The notes below the pieces were generated by a model. The model was not told the origin of the DNA and searched no databases. It saw only the letters and a list, made by a program, of their open reading frames with translations. A program made the translations under genes and the position numbers. Positions 26,743 to 33,127 of a stretch of DNA of 64,000 bases are shown here, piece by piece. Location of the stretch: positions 7,416-71,415 of the forward strand of contig JBBRDK010000006.1 of NCBI GenBank assembly GCA_038203955.1, given 5' to 3'. Every line of letters starts with the position of its first letter. Positions within the stretch are counted from its first letter, which is position 1. The DNA comes from JALYUA01 sp038203955 (GTDB taxonomy: Bacteria > Acidobacteriota > Thermoanaerobaculia > UBA5066 > Gp7-AA6).

Positions 26743-27742
26743 TCCCGAGGGCGCTGCCGCGCGGCTTCCCGGCCGAAACGTCCCTGTACCTCACGGCCTG
26801 CTCGCCGCACAGCGCCGTGCCCGCGAGGAGCCAGGCGATGTCGGCGACCTGCGCGGCGTTGCCCGCAAAAGCGGCGAGCGAAGCGAGAACGTTCAAGGCC
26901 CCGACGAGGAAAAGAAGCCCGGCCGTGACGCGCCCCCATTTCAACGCGTCGAAGTCGAAGCGGCGCTCGAGCTCGCGCTGATCCGGGCGGGGCAGGAGCG
27001 ACAGAGCGGGCTCGAGAAGACGGAACAGATCCTGATCCGGGAGCCCCGGCTTCGGTCCCGCGGCGCCGCCGGCCGCGCGCGGACGGCGACGATACCGGAT
27101 CGCGAGCGCCACCCGATGAAACAGCACGCCCGCGACGGAGCCCATCGGGCGGCCCGCGACCCACGCGCTCCCGATCCTCACCGCCGACTCGGCGGCGAGA
27201 AAGACCGACAGCGCGAGCGGAAGCGTCCAGGGGAACAGCGGCGGTCCGCCGAAGAGGCCGAGGACGTGGGAAAAGAGGCCGAGCGACCCCAGGACGAAGA
27301 GAGGAAGGGCCGAGACGACCGTCATCGCTACAGCGGGAGCGCCGATCTCCGACTCCAGCCGTTCCTGGACGTCGCCCGGAAGATGCCCGATCAGCGGCGA
27401 GAAGAGGATCGCGAGGCGCCGCTCGCGGACCGAATCGTGCCTCCGGACGCGCTCGGAGGATCGCGCCTCTTCGGCCGGAGCGTCGTACGCCTCGAGGACG
27501 CGGATGGCATGGCGCTCCTCCCACGGACGGAGCCTGTATTGGATGCCGCCCGTCGCGAGCGGGCTCGCGTCGATTACCTCGTAGATCGCCTCTTGCCACC
27601 GCACGGCGGTCCCCGGATGCTCCGCCCGCGTCGCCGTGCGCGGTGCCCGTCCCGCCCACCCCTTGGACACGGCGCACGTCAGGACGACCGAGCCGTCGGG
27701 CAGAGACTCCGCGACATCCGAGCCGAAGGCAGAGGGGGTCAT
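26657..27742 (-). CDS. Conserved membrane protein of unknown function
   Basis: A 361-residue protein I cannot assign to a named family. The N-terminal 110 residues are soluble and include VRWQEAIYEVIDASPLATGG and RPWEERHAIRVLEAYD. Hydrophobic segments follow near residues 140-165 (VVSALPLFVLGSLGLFSHVL), 170-195 and about 300-325 (GRVTAGLLFLVGALNVLASL). ATG at 27742 is the natural start; the open frame continues upstream through the 58-bp repeat, which makes a longer protein unlikely. It is divergent from udgX and lies just before the DUF481 gene on the same strand, which its end overlaps. Confidence 0.7.
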   Translation of the reverse strand: MTPSAFGSDVAESLPDGSVVLTCAVSKGWAGRAPRTATRAEHPGTAVRWQEAIYEVIDASPLATGGIQYRLRPWEERHAIRVLEAYDAPAEEARSSERVRRHDSVRERRLAILFSPLIGHLPGDVQERLESEIGAPAVAMTVVSALPLFVLGSLGLFSHVLGLFGGPPLFPWTLPLALSVFLAAESAVRIGSAWVAGRPMGSVAGVLFHRVALAIRYRRRPRAAGGAAGPKPGLPDQDLFRLLEPALSLLPRPDQRELERRFDFDALKWGRVTAGLLFLVGALNVLASLAAFAGNAAQVADIAWLLAGTALCGEQAVRYRDVSAGKPRGSALGIAVRPFAAPLLRAVPAVPALPPRGPSGT

Positions 27743-27833
27743 GAGATTTTCGCCCGAGGGTAGCAAAGGGAAAGCCTGCGCGCGAAGGTGTGACTGCGAT
27801 TTCCGATTCCCCTTCATCTTTCGATTTCCGATT

Positions 27834-27891
27834 CCCGATCTAGTTGACCGCGGAGTACCGCAGCCGTCTCGCTCCCGTTGGTCGCTCGGCT
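27834..27891. repeat. 58-bp repeat unit, third copy, upstream of udgX
   Basis: Matches the tandem units at 18111-18226 over its whole length with one substitution (CCGCAG in place of CCGCGG, which weakens the hairpin). It is flanked by CGATTCCCGAT on the left and CCCGATTCCCGG on the right, as at the first locus. It ends 29 bp before the udgX ATG and also lies upstream of the divergent membrane-protein gene. Confidence 0.9.
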
Positions 27892-27920
27892 CCCGATTCC
27901 CGGCTCCGTTGGCCCATCTC

Positions 27921-28577
27921 ATGCTTCGGCCGTCTCCCGTGTCCAAGGGCACTCCTGAATCCGCCGCGCCGCTGATTCCTCCGCGGCCGACGCTGCCGAA
28001 GCTCCGCGCGGCGGCGGCGGTTTGCCGCGCGTGCGACCTCTGGCGGCGCGGGACGCAGACGGTCTTCGGCGAGGGGGGACGCTCGTCGCGGCTCGTGCTC
28101 GTCGGCGAGCAACCCGGCGACCGCGAGGACCTCGAGGGGCGCCCGTTCGTCGGACCCTCCGGCCAGCTCCTGGACGATGCGCTCGAAGAGGCGGGAATCG
28201 ACCGGAAGCTGGCGTACGTCACCAACGCTGTCAAGCACTTCAAGTGGGAGCCGCGAGGAAAGAAGCGGATCCACCAGAAGCCGAACGCAGTCGAGATCGC
28301 GGCATGCCGGCCCTGGCTCGACGCCGAGCTCGCCGTTCTGCGGCCGGACGTGCTCGTCTGTCTCGGCGCGACCGCGGCGCAGGCGCTTCTCGGCCGAACC
28401 TTCCGCGTCACGAAGAGCCGCGGCGCCCTCATCCCTTCGCCGCTCGCCCCCCACGTCATCGCGACCGTCCATCCGTCTTCGATCCTTCGCGCGCCGGACG
28501 AGGCCGCGCGGCGGCGGGAAAGAGAGATGTTCGTCCGGGATCTCCGCTTCGCCGCCCGTTATCTCGCTCGCGCCTGA
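27921..28577 (+). CDS. UdgX-type uracil-DNA glycosylase (covalent uracil-DNA binder)
   Basis: A 218-residue member of the uracil-DNA glycosylase superfamily. Motif 1 reads GEQPGDREDLEGRPFVGPSG. The UdgX-specific loop reads KRIHQKP, with H118 in the place of the histidine that in mycobacterial UdgX becomes covalently bound to the abasic site after uracil removal. The final motif is HPSSILRA. Two cysteines near CRACDLW could belong to the iron-sulphur cluster typical of related families. The ATG at 27921 follows a 58-bp repeat; the open frame extends upstream through that repeat but is not conserved-looking. Expected role: repair or sequestration of uracil in DNA. UdgX is not known to be essential. 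Confidence 0.88.
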   Translation: MLRPSPVSKGTPESAAPLIPPRPTLPKLRAAAAVCRACDLWRRGTQTVFGEGGRSSRLVLVGEQPGDREDLEGRPFVGPSGQLLDDALEEAGIDRKLAYVTNAVKHFKWEPRGKKRIHQKPNAVEIAACRPWLDAELAVLRPDVLVCLGATAAQALLGRTFRVTKSRGALIPSPLAPHVIATVHPSSILRAPDEAARRREREMFVRDLRFAARYLARA

Positions 28578-28623
28578 AGGGGATCGGACGGCGATTGGCA
28601 TTTCCCTCCGCCAAACTGCTAAC

Positions 28624-28872
28624 ATTTCCGCGGAGGATCTTCTGGCACGCGCACTCGAACTGCAGGCCGGGCTGGCACAGGAGCGCTGGCGAAAAGCCGT
28701 CGACGCCCTGTGGCGCGAGGTCCTGTCCTACCGCCGGCTCCGACTGGCCGACCGCGAGCGCGAACGGACCGAACGGCGTCTGCGGAATCTGAGGCGTATC
28801 GTGCGCCGGGCCCTCTCGGAGTATCACCGGCTTCAGATCGAGACCTCGCCCGACGAGACACCCCGCCCCTGA
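28624..28872 (+). CDS. Small charged coiled-coil protein, start uncertain
   Basis: An open frame of about 75-83 residues, rich in Arg, Glu and Leu with heptad-like spacing (LADRERERTERRLRNLRRIV), ending SPDETPRP. No ATG, GTG or TTG lies at a sensible position. ATT at 28624 or CTG at 28648 (with GGAGG just upstream) are the only candidates. It fits the gap between udgX and the ACT-domain gene on the same strand. Function unknown. It could be a real small gene with an unusual start or a chance open frame in GC-rich DNA. Confidence 0.4.
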   Translation: MSAEDLLARALELQAGLAQERWRKAVDALWREVLSYRRLRLADRERERTERRLRNLRRIVRRALSEYHRLQIETSPDETPRP

Positions 28873-28903
28873 GCGGCGTCGAACGTTCCGTTCGCCGGCG
28901 ATC

Positions 28904-29317
28904 GTGACGGGCGCGACCGCCGGATCGTCCGGCCCCGCTTGGAAGAGGCTCTTCTGGGTTTCGGGCTCCTTCGCCGTGTGCCGTCTTCCGACGGATGCGC
29001 CTCTTCCGGTTTTTCCGGTCGGGGGCGCTCTCTACTCGGCGACGCGGACGGATCGGGAGCTCTCGATCGTCTGCGACGAGGCCGCCGCGCCGGCCGGCGC
29101 CATCTGCGAAGCGGGGTGGCGCGCGCTGCGCCTGGCCGGACCGATCCCGTTCACGGTGACGGGGGTGATCGCCGCGGTCTCGGCGCCTCTCGCGCGCGCC
29201 CGGCTCCCGATGTTCGCCGTCTCGACCTACGACACGGACTACGTCCTGGTCCGGGCCTGCGACGCGCAGGCGGCCCGCGAAGCCCTCGAGAGCGACGGAT
29301 TCCGAATCGAGCCCTGA
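28904..29317 (+). CDS. ACT-domain protein (CASTOR-like / DUF2241 type)
   Basis: A 137-residue protein with two ACT-like halves. The N-terminal half holds WVSGSFAVCRLPTDAPLP and ELSIVCDEAA; the second half has PFTVTGVIAAVSAPLARA and FAVSTYDTDYVLVRA, the typical ACT_7 pattern of small amino-acid sensing proteins. It probably binds an amino acid and regulates a partner, but no partner is evident. The GTG start at 28904 has no strong ribosome site. It lies just after the small coiled-coil frame and converges with the next minus-strand gene. Confidence 0.8.
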   Translation: MTGATAGSSGPAWKRLFWVSGSFAVCRLPTDAPLPVFPVGGALYSATRTDRELSIVCDEAAAPAGAICEAGWRALRLAGPIPFTVTGVIAAVSAPLARARLPMFAVSTYDTDYVLVRACDAQAAREALESDGFRIEP

Positions 29318-29326
29318 CCGGGCGCT

Positions 29327-29677
29327 CTACTCGCGGAAGCTCTCGCGGCCGAACGCCTGCCATCCGGCATTGCCGGAGGCCAGGAGCTTCTCGAGACCGC
29401 CATCCTTGTCGGCAGTCTCACGGAACTTCGGATCCGAGTGATAGCGGCAGATGTCGAAGAGCGATTGGAGGCCGGCGAGGACCGGAGCGGCATCGAGCCC
29501 GGTATCGGGGAGGCCGCGCGTCGCGTTGACCGCCGCGAGAATGCGCCGCGCGTCCTCCGGGGTCGTCAGGACGCCGACCAGACGCCCCTGAGCGTCCACG
29601 ACCATCCGGGGGTCCTTTCGGTCGGACGTCCAGGGCTCGGGCGAATGCGCGCGGGGCGGAGCGGGCTCTGGGGCCAT
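29327..29677 (-). CDS. Small hypothetical protein
   Basis: A 116-residue protein I do not recognise. It has a proline-rich N-terminus (APEPAPPRAHSPEPW), then MVVDAQGRLVGVLTTPEDAR, which resembles a short beta-hairpin with a following helix, then a helical C-terminus (VLAGLQSLFDICRYHSDPKF). No signal peptide or membrane segment is visible. The start is well supported: AGGAGG lies eight bases before the ATG at 29677. It is divergent from the YncE-like gene with a 90-bp gap that must hold both promoters. Confidence 0.7.
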   Translation of the reverse strand: MAPEPAPPRAHSPEPWTSDRKDPRMVVDAQGRLVGVLTTPEDARRILAAVNATRGLPDTGLDAAPVLAGLQSLFDICRYHSDPKFRETADKDGGLEKLLASGNAGWQAFGRESFRE

Positions 29678-29767
29678 CTCGTTCCTCCTGTCTTGTGCTG
29701 GCTCGGCTGAGTGGTTGGATTCGATTATGCGCCCGCCCGGCGCCGGAGCGATTGGTAGGATGGCCGC

Positions 29768-30850
29768 ATGTCTAAAACGACGCGGCTCGGACTCGGCCTT
29801 GCTCTCGCGGTTTTCGCTCATCCGGTCGCGGGGCAGGCTCAGGCCCCCGCTCCGGGCGCAACCGCCCCTCGGACCTCGCCGGCGGCCCCGGAGTATGCGC
29901 TCACCGATCGGATCCCCATGCCCGGGGACACGGGATGGGACTACCTCACGTTCGACGGACCCTCGCATCGCCTCTACGTCTCGCGCGGCGATCGCGTCCT
30001 CGCGATCGACTCCAACAGCAGGAAGGTCGTCGGGGAGATCGCGCCGACGGCCGGAGTCCACGGGATCGCTCTCGCGCCCGGGCTCGACCGCGCGTTCACG
30101 AGCAACGGGCGCTCGTCCAGCGTCACGGTCTTCTCGCCGTCGAATCTCGCCGTCGTCGGAGAGGTCAAGGGAACGGGCGAAAACCCGGATGCGATCCTCT
30201 ATGACTCCGCGAGCGGCCGTGTCTTCACCTTCAACGGCCGGGGCAAGAGCGCGACCGCGATCAACGCGAAGACGCTCGCGATCGAAGGGACCGTTCCCCT
30301 CGGTGGCAAGCCGGAAGGGCCGGCAGCGGATGGGGCGGGGCGAATCTTCGTCAACATCGAAGACACGAACACGCTGGCCGTCCTCGACTCGCGCACTCTC
30401 ACGGTGACGGCGCGCTGGCCTCTGGCTCCCTGCGACGAACCGACCGGGCTCTCGCTCGACGCCGCCCACAAACGTCTCTTCGTCGGCTGCCACAACAAGC
30501 TCATGATGGTCGTGGACTCCTCGACCGGGCGCATCGTGACCTCTCTGCCGATCGGAGAGGGCGTCGACGGAACGGCCTTCGATCCGGGGACGGGACTCGC
30601 GTACGCCTCGAACGGGGACGGAACGCTGACGGTCGTGCACGAGGATTCCGCGGACTCCTTCCGCGTGGTCCAGAACGTCGCGACTCAGCGCGGCGCCCGG
30701 ACGCTGGCGCTCGATCCCGCGACCCACAAAATCTATCTCGTCACCGCGCAGTTCGGTCCGCCCCCGTCGCCGACGGCGGAGCGCCCGAACCCTCGCCCTC
30801 CCATGTTGCCGGGAACGGCCGTCGTGCTGATCGTGTCGCCGAAGGGGTAG
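29768..30850 (+). CDS. YncE-like periplasmic beta-propeller protein
   Basis: A 360-residue exported protein. A signal peptide (TTRLGLGLALAVFAHPVAG) is followed by a Pro/Ala-rich linker, then about six to seven propeller repeats. Each has the pattern of DSxTxxVxxxxP and NGRSSSVTVFS (for example RVLAIDSNSRKVVGEIA, NTLAVLDSRTLTVTARWPL, MMVVDSSTGRIVTSLPIG). The C-terminus is Pro-rich. Such proteins bind surface or DNA ligands or act as scaffolds; the actual role is unknown. It is the last gene before the biosynthetic cluster and separated from it by a 687-bp gap. Confidence 0.85.
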   Translation: MSKTTRLGLGLALAVFAHPVAGQAQAPAPGATAPRTSPAAPEYALTDRIPMPGDTGWDYLTFDGPSHRLYVSRGDRVLAIDSNSRKVVGEIAPTAGVHGIALAPGLDRAFTSNGRSSSVTVFSPSNLAVVGEVKGTGENPDAILYDSASGRVFTFNGRGKSATAINAKTLAIEGTVPLGGKPEGPAADGAGRIFVNIEDTNTLAVLDSRTLTVTARWPLAPCDEPTGLSLDAAHKRLFVGCHNKLMMVVDSSTGRIVTSLPIGEGVDGTAFDPGTGLAYASNGDGTLTVVHEDSADSFRVVQNVATQRGARTLALDPATHKIYLVTAQFGPPPSPTAERPNPRPPMLPGTAVVLIVSPKG

Positions 30851-31079
30851 CCGCCGAGGGGCGCCCCTGAAGCCAGCCTGACATTGCGCAACAGCGGCCG
30901 ACGCAGGACGGCTGGAGCCCGTTAATGCTGTACCAGCTCGGACACCCCGGCAGCACTCCAACCGCGCGAGCCTCGTCCCGTCACCCGCAGCACCGCGACC
31001 CCTTAAACGACATCCTCCCTCGCAAACTATTGTAAACGAAGGCTCTAGTTCGTTTCGCGACTCCCTTCTTCGTCCACCT

Positions 31080-31130
31080 CCGGCCTCTTCGCTGCGACGG
31101 CACTCCGGCCTCTTTCGCTGCGACGGCACT
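31080..31130. repeat. Tandem 25/26-bp direct repeat in the cluster promoter region
   Basis: Two head-to-tail copies (31080-31104 and 31105-31130) of a unit beginning CCGGCCTCTTCG and ending CGACGGCACT; the second has one extra T. The second copy covers the expected -35 position of the promoter candidate at 31133-31141, so the pair may be a binding site for a regulator. Confidence 0.8.
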
Positions 31131-31141
31131 TCTGTTATACT
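31113..31141 (+). promoter_or_regulatory. Candidate promoter with extended -10 (TGTTATACT)
   Basis: TG-T-TATACT at 31133-31141 is a near-consensus extended -10 element, unusual in this GC-rich window. The -35 position, 17 bp upstream (TTTCGC), is weak. A start site near 31148 would give a leader of about 390 nt before the hydroxylase gene, containing the three small ATG-linked repeats. Prediction by eye only. Confidence 0.45.
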
Positions 31142-31155
31142 TCACCGTCACAGCT

Positions 31156-31257
31156 ATGAACAACAAATGCGCAACGGCGGGTACCTCCCGGGCGAAGGTC
31201 CGTCTGTGTGGGGCGCGCTTTGTTCTTTCGCTGACCAGGTCGACGCCGGCTCTCTGA
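31156..31257 (+). CDS. Leader-like small ORF A with ATAGTSRAKV motif
   Basis: A 33-codon frame that starts only about 8 bases after the predicted transcription start. Residues 6-15 read ATAGTSRAKV, the same block found in the frames at 31371 and 49112. The DNA core is 31171-31200. No ribosome site is visible. After the shared block the sequence (RLCGARFVLSL and so on) is unlike the other copies. It may be a leader peptide, a decayed copy of a longer gene, or non-coding. Confidence 0.35.
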   Translation: MNNKCATAGTSRAKVRLCGARFVLSLTRSTPAL

Positions 31258-31265
31258 GCTGAACG

Positions 31266-31309
31266 ATGAAAAGCAAAGCGCAACGGCGGGTACCTCCCGG
31301 GCGAAGTTC
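31266..31309 (+). repeat. Repeat copy B of the ATG-linked 30-bp element
   Basis: The core at 31280-31309 differs from copy A in a single base near its end and is again preceded by an ATG (31266). Copy B has one base fewer between the ATG and the core, so the ATG frame does not read the shared peptide block. This suggests a decayed copy. Spacing from core A is 109 bp and to core C 106 bp. Confidence 0.75.
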
Positions 31310-31370
31310 TGCCTGCCTGCGCTGCATCTCTTCTTCTTCGGATACGGGCCGCTGAAGCTCCGACCGACTC

Positions 31371-31541
31371 ATGAAAAACCTAAATGCGACGGCGGGTACC
31401 TCCCCGGCGAAGGTTTGTGCTGGGCGGCGATCAAGAGCTTCGTTTTCTGAGCAGCTAGACGCGGCGCACCGCGCCGTTTGTGGCGATCGCCCGACTCCCT
31501 GGATTCCCCGGGGGGCGGATGCGGAGTCGTGCCGCCCATGA
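31371..31541 (+). CDS. Small ORF C with ATAGTSPAKV motif, coupled to the hydroxylase gene
   Basis: A 56-residue frame starting ATG at 31371; residues 6-15 read ATAGTSPAKV. Differences from copy A at the DNA level include synonymous third-position changes (GCG for GCA, GTT for GTC). The stop TGA at 31539-31541 overlaps the ATG of the CmlA-like gene (ATGA), so ribosomes could pass directly to the next gene. No ribosome site precedes it, and no other residues are recognisable. Chance of such an overlap is not negligible, so the coding call is tentative. Confidence 0.45.
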   Translation: MKNLNATAGTSPAKVCAGRRSRASFSEQLDAAHRAVCGDRPTPWIPRGADAESCRP

Positions 31542-33127
31542 CCCCCAAAGTCTTCCTGCGCCAGAACGCGCTGGCCGAGCCTCTCTTCAACCGGTGGTAC
31601 GCGTGGCCCTACCTCGTCTCCCCCGTGACGGCGCCGATGTACGTCGGCAATCTCCACCTGCGCCTGATGGAATCGTTCGTCGCCAATCCGCAAGTCCACA
31701 TCGCGGCGCTCAAGAACCCGGAGATGTCGGGAGGCCCCTTCCTGAGCCTCGATGAGAGCAAGGTCCCCGCCGTGGAGCGGTTGATCGACAAGACACGGCG
31801 CCAAAGCGCGCCTTTGCTCGAGTTCGCGGACGCCGTCCGCGATCTGACACGGATCCTGATGACCCGGGCGGACGGAGCTTCGCTGCATCCGTTCTATGCG
31901 GAGGTGCCCGAGCCGCTCAAGGGCTTCGTGGAGCTCGTCTACGACGTCAACAACCACCCGGGGATCCGCTTCCTCGAGTCGCTCCTGTACTTCAGTCCCT
32001 ATTACGACGAGGAAGCCCAGAGCCTCGATTTCTCCGTCGTGAATGGGGACGACCGCGCATTCGTCTTCAGCACCCCCCGGCTGGAGGAAGACGATCGCCT
32101 GCATCTGTCGCTGCCCTATCGCGCCGAGGGCCTCGACCGCGTCTTCCGCATGCGGGAGAAGCCGCAGCCGCTCGGTTTCGCGACCGAGGCGCTTGGATTG
32201 TCCGGCCCGGACGACGGGCGATTCAAAGGGTTGTTCACGGATCAGCCTCCCCGCCTCGCGGAGCCGCGGGATCCGGAAGGGGTCCGCGTCCGCTATTTCG
32301 GGCACGCCTGCGTCCTGATCGAGACCCGGGACACGACGATTCTTACAGACCCGGTCATCGGTTACGAGCACGGCCGGGGAGCCGCGAGGTTTTCCTTCGC
32401 GGACCTGCCCGCCCGCATCGACTACGTCCTCATCACCCACGCTCACCAGGATCACTGCATGTTGGAGACGCTTCTCCCGCTTCGTCACAAGGTGGGCGAG
32501 ATCATCGTGCCGCGAAACAGCGGAGGCGGTCTCGCCGACCCGTCCCTGAAGCTGGCGCTCCAGAGCGCGGGATTTTCCAATGTCAGCGAAATCGACGAGC
32601 TCGGCCGCGTCGAGACGGCGGACGGCTCGATTACGAGCATTCCGTTTTTCGGGGAACACGGCGACTTGAACATTCGCAGCAAGACGACCTACCTCGTTCG
32701 ACTTCTCGGCAAATCCTTTCTCTTCTGCGCAGACTCCAATGCCGTTGAGCCCACGCTGTACGACCACTTGAGCGACATTGTGGGAGACCTCGATGTCGCC
32801 TTCATCGGGATGGAATGCGACGGCGCGCCCATGAGCTGGCTCTATGGACCCGTGGTGACCGCCCCTCTCACGCGCCGGATGGACCAGTCGAGGCGCCTGG
32901 ACGCCTCCGACTGCGAGCGCGGAATGGAGCTCGTGAAGCGTCTTCGCCCGCGGACGGTCTACGTCTACGCCATGGGATCGGAACCATGGCTGACGTATCT
33001 GACGTCGATTCATTACACGGAGCAGTCCCGGCCCATCGTGCAAGCGCGCGCGCTCGTCGCGCGATGCCGGACGCTCGGAATCTGCGCCGAGACGCTCTTC
33101 GGGAAGAAAGAGCTGCAGCTCGGATGA
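31538..33127 (+). CDS. CmlA-type non-haem diiron beta-hydroxylase (MBL fold)
   Basis: A 529-residue enzyme that, in the chloramphenicol pathway (CmlA, 532 residues), hydroxylates the beta carbon of an amino acid held on a carrier protein, using O2 and a diiron centre in a metallo-beta-lactamase fold. The N-terminal domain (RQNALAEPLFNRWYAWPYLV, then MESFVANPQ) resembles CmlA, not a hydrolase. Metal ligands are complete: H301, H303, D305 and H306 in THAHQDHC, E373 in FGEHGDL and D399 in FCADSN. Each is offset by the same four residues from the CmlA numbering as I recall it. The stop overlaps the ATG of the next gene, a free A-PCP protein, which is its likely partner as CmlP is for CmlA. Generic annotation would call it an MBL-fold hydrolase. 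Confidence 0.85.
   Translation: MTPKVFLRQNALAEPLFNRWYAWPYLVSPVTAPMYVGNLHLRLMESFVANPQVHIAALKNPEMSGGPFLSLDESKVPAVERLIDKTRRQSAPLLEFADAVRDLTRILMTRADGASLHPFYAEVPEPLKGFVELVYDVNNHPGIRFLESLLYFSPYYDEEAQSLDFSVVNGDDRAFVFSTPRLEEDDRLHLSLPYRAEGLDRVFRMREKPQPLGFATEALGLSGPDDGRFKGLFTDQPPRLAEPRDPEGVRVRYFGHACVLIETRDTTILTDPVIGYEHGRGAARFSFADLPARIDYVLITHAHQDHCMLETLLPLRHKVGEIIVPRNSGGGLADPSLKLALQSAGFSNVSEIDELGRVETADGSITSIPFFGEHGDLNIRSKTTYLVRLLGKSFLFCADSNAVEPTLYDHLSDIVGDLDVAFIGMECDGAPMSWLYGPVVTAPLTRRMDQSRRLDASDCERGMELVKRLRPRTVYVYAMGSEPWLTYLTSIHYTEQSRPIVQARALVARCRTLGICAETLFGKKELQLG

Larger units (their letters stand above)
30851..31155. other. Geneless stretch upstream of the biosynthetic cluster
   Basis: About 305 bp with no convincing reading frame on either strand and visibly lower GC than its neighbours. 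It holds the palindrome GGGGCGCCCC just after the YncE-like stop, AT-rich patches (AAACTATTGTAAACGAAG), a tandem direct repeat at 31080-31130 and an extended -10-like element at 31133-31141. Most likely it is the promoter region of the cluster. Confidence 0.6.

Noticed and set aside
31171..31415. The three spaced 30-bp elements as a CRISPR array or integron attC array
   Set aside because: Spacing of 106-109 bp, an ATG before each and translated conservation do not fit CRISPR; no cas or integrase gene and no attC core sites were seen.
31538..33127. The MBL-fold gene as a beta-lactamase or resistance hydrolase
   Set aside because: The N-terminal domain, the length and the additional Glu and Asp ligands match the CmlA hydroxylase pattern instead.
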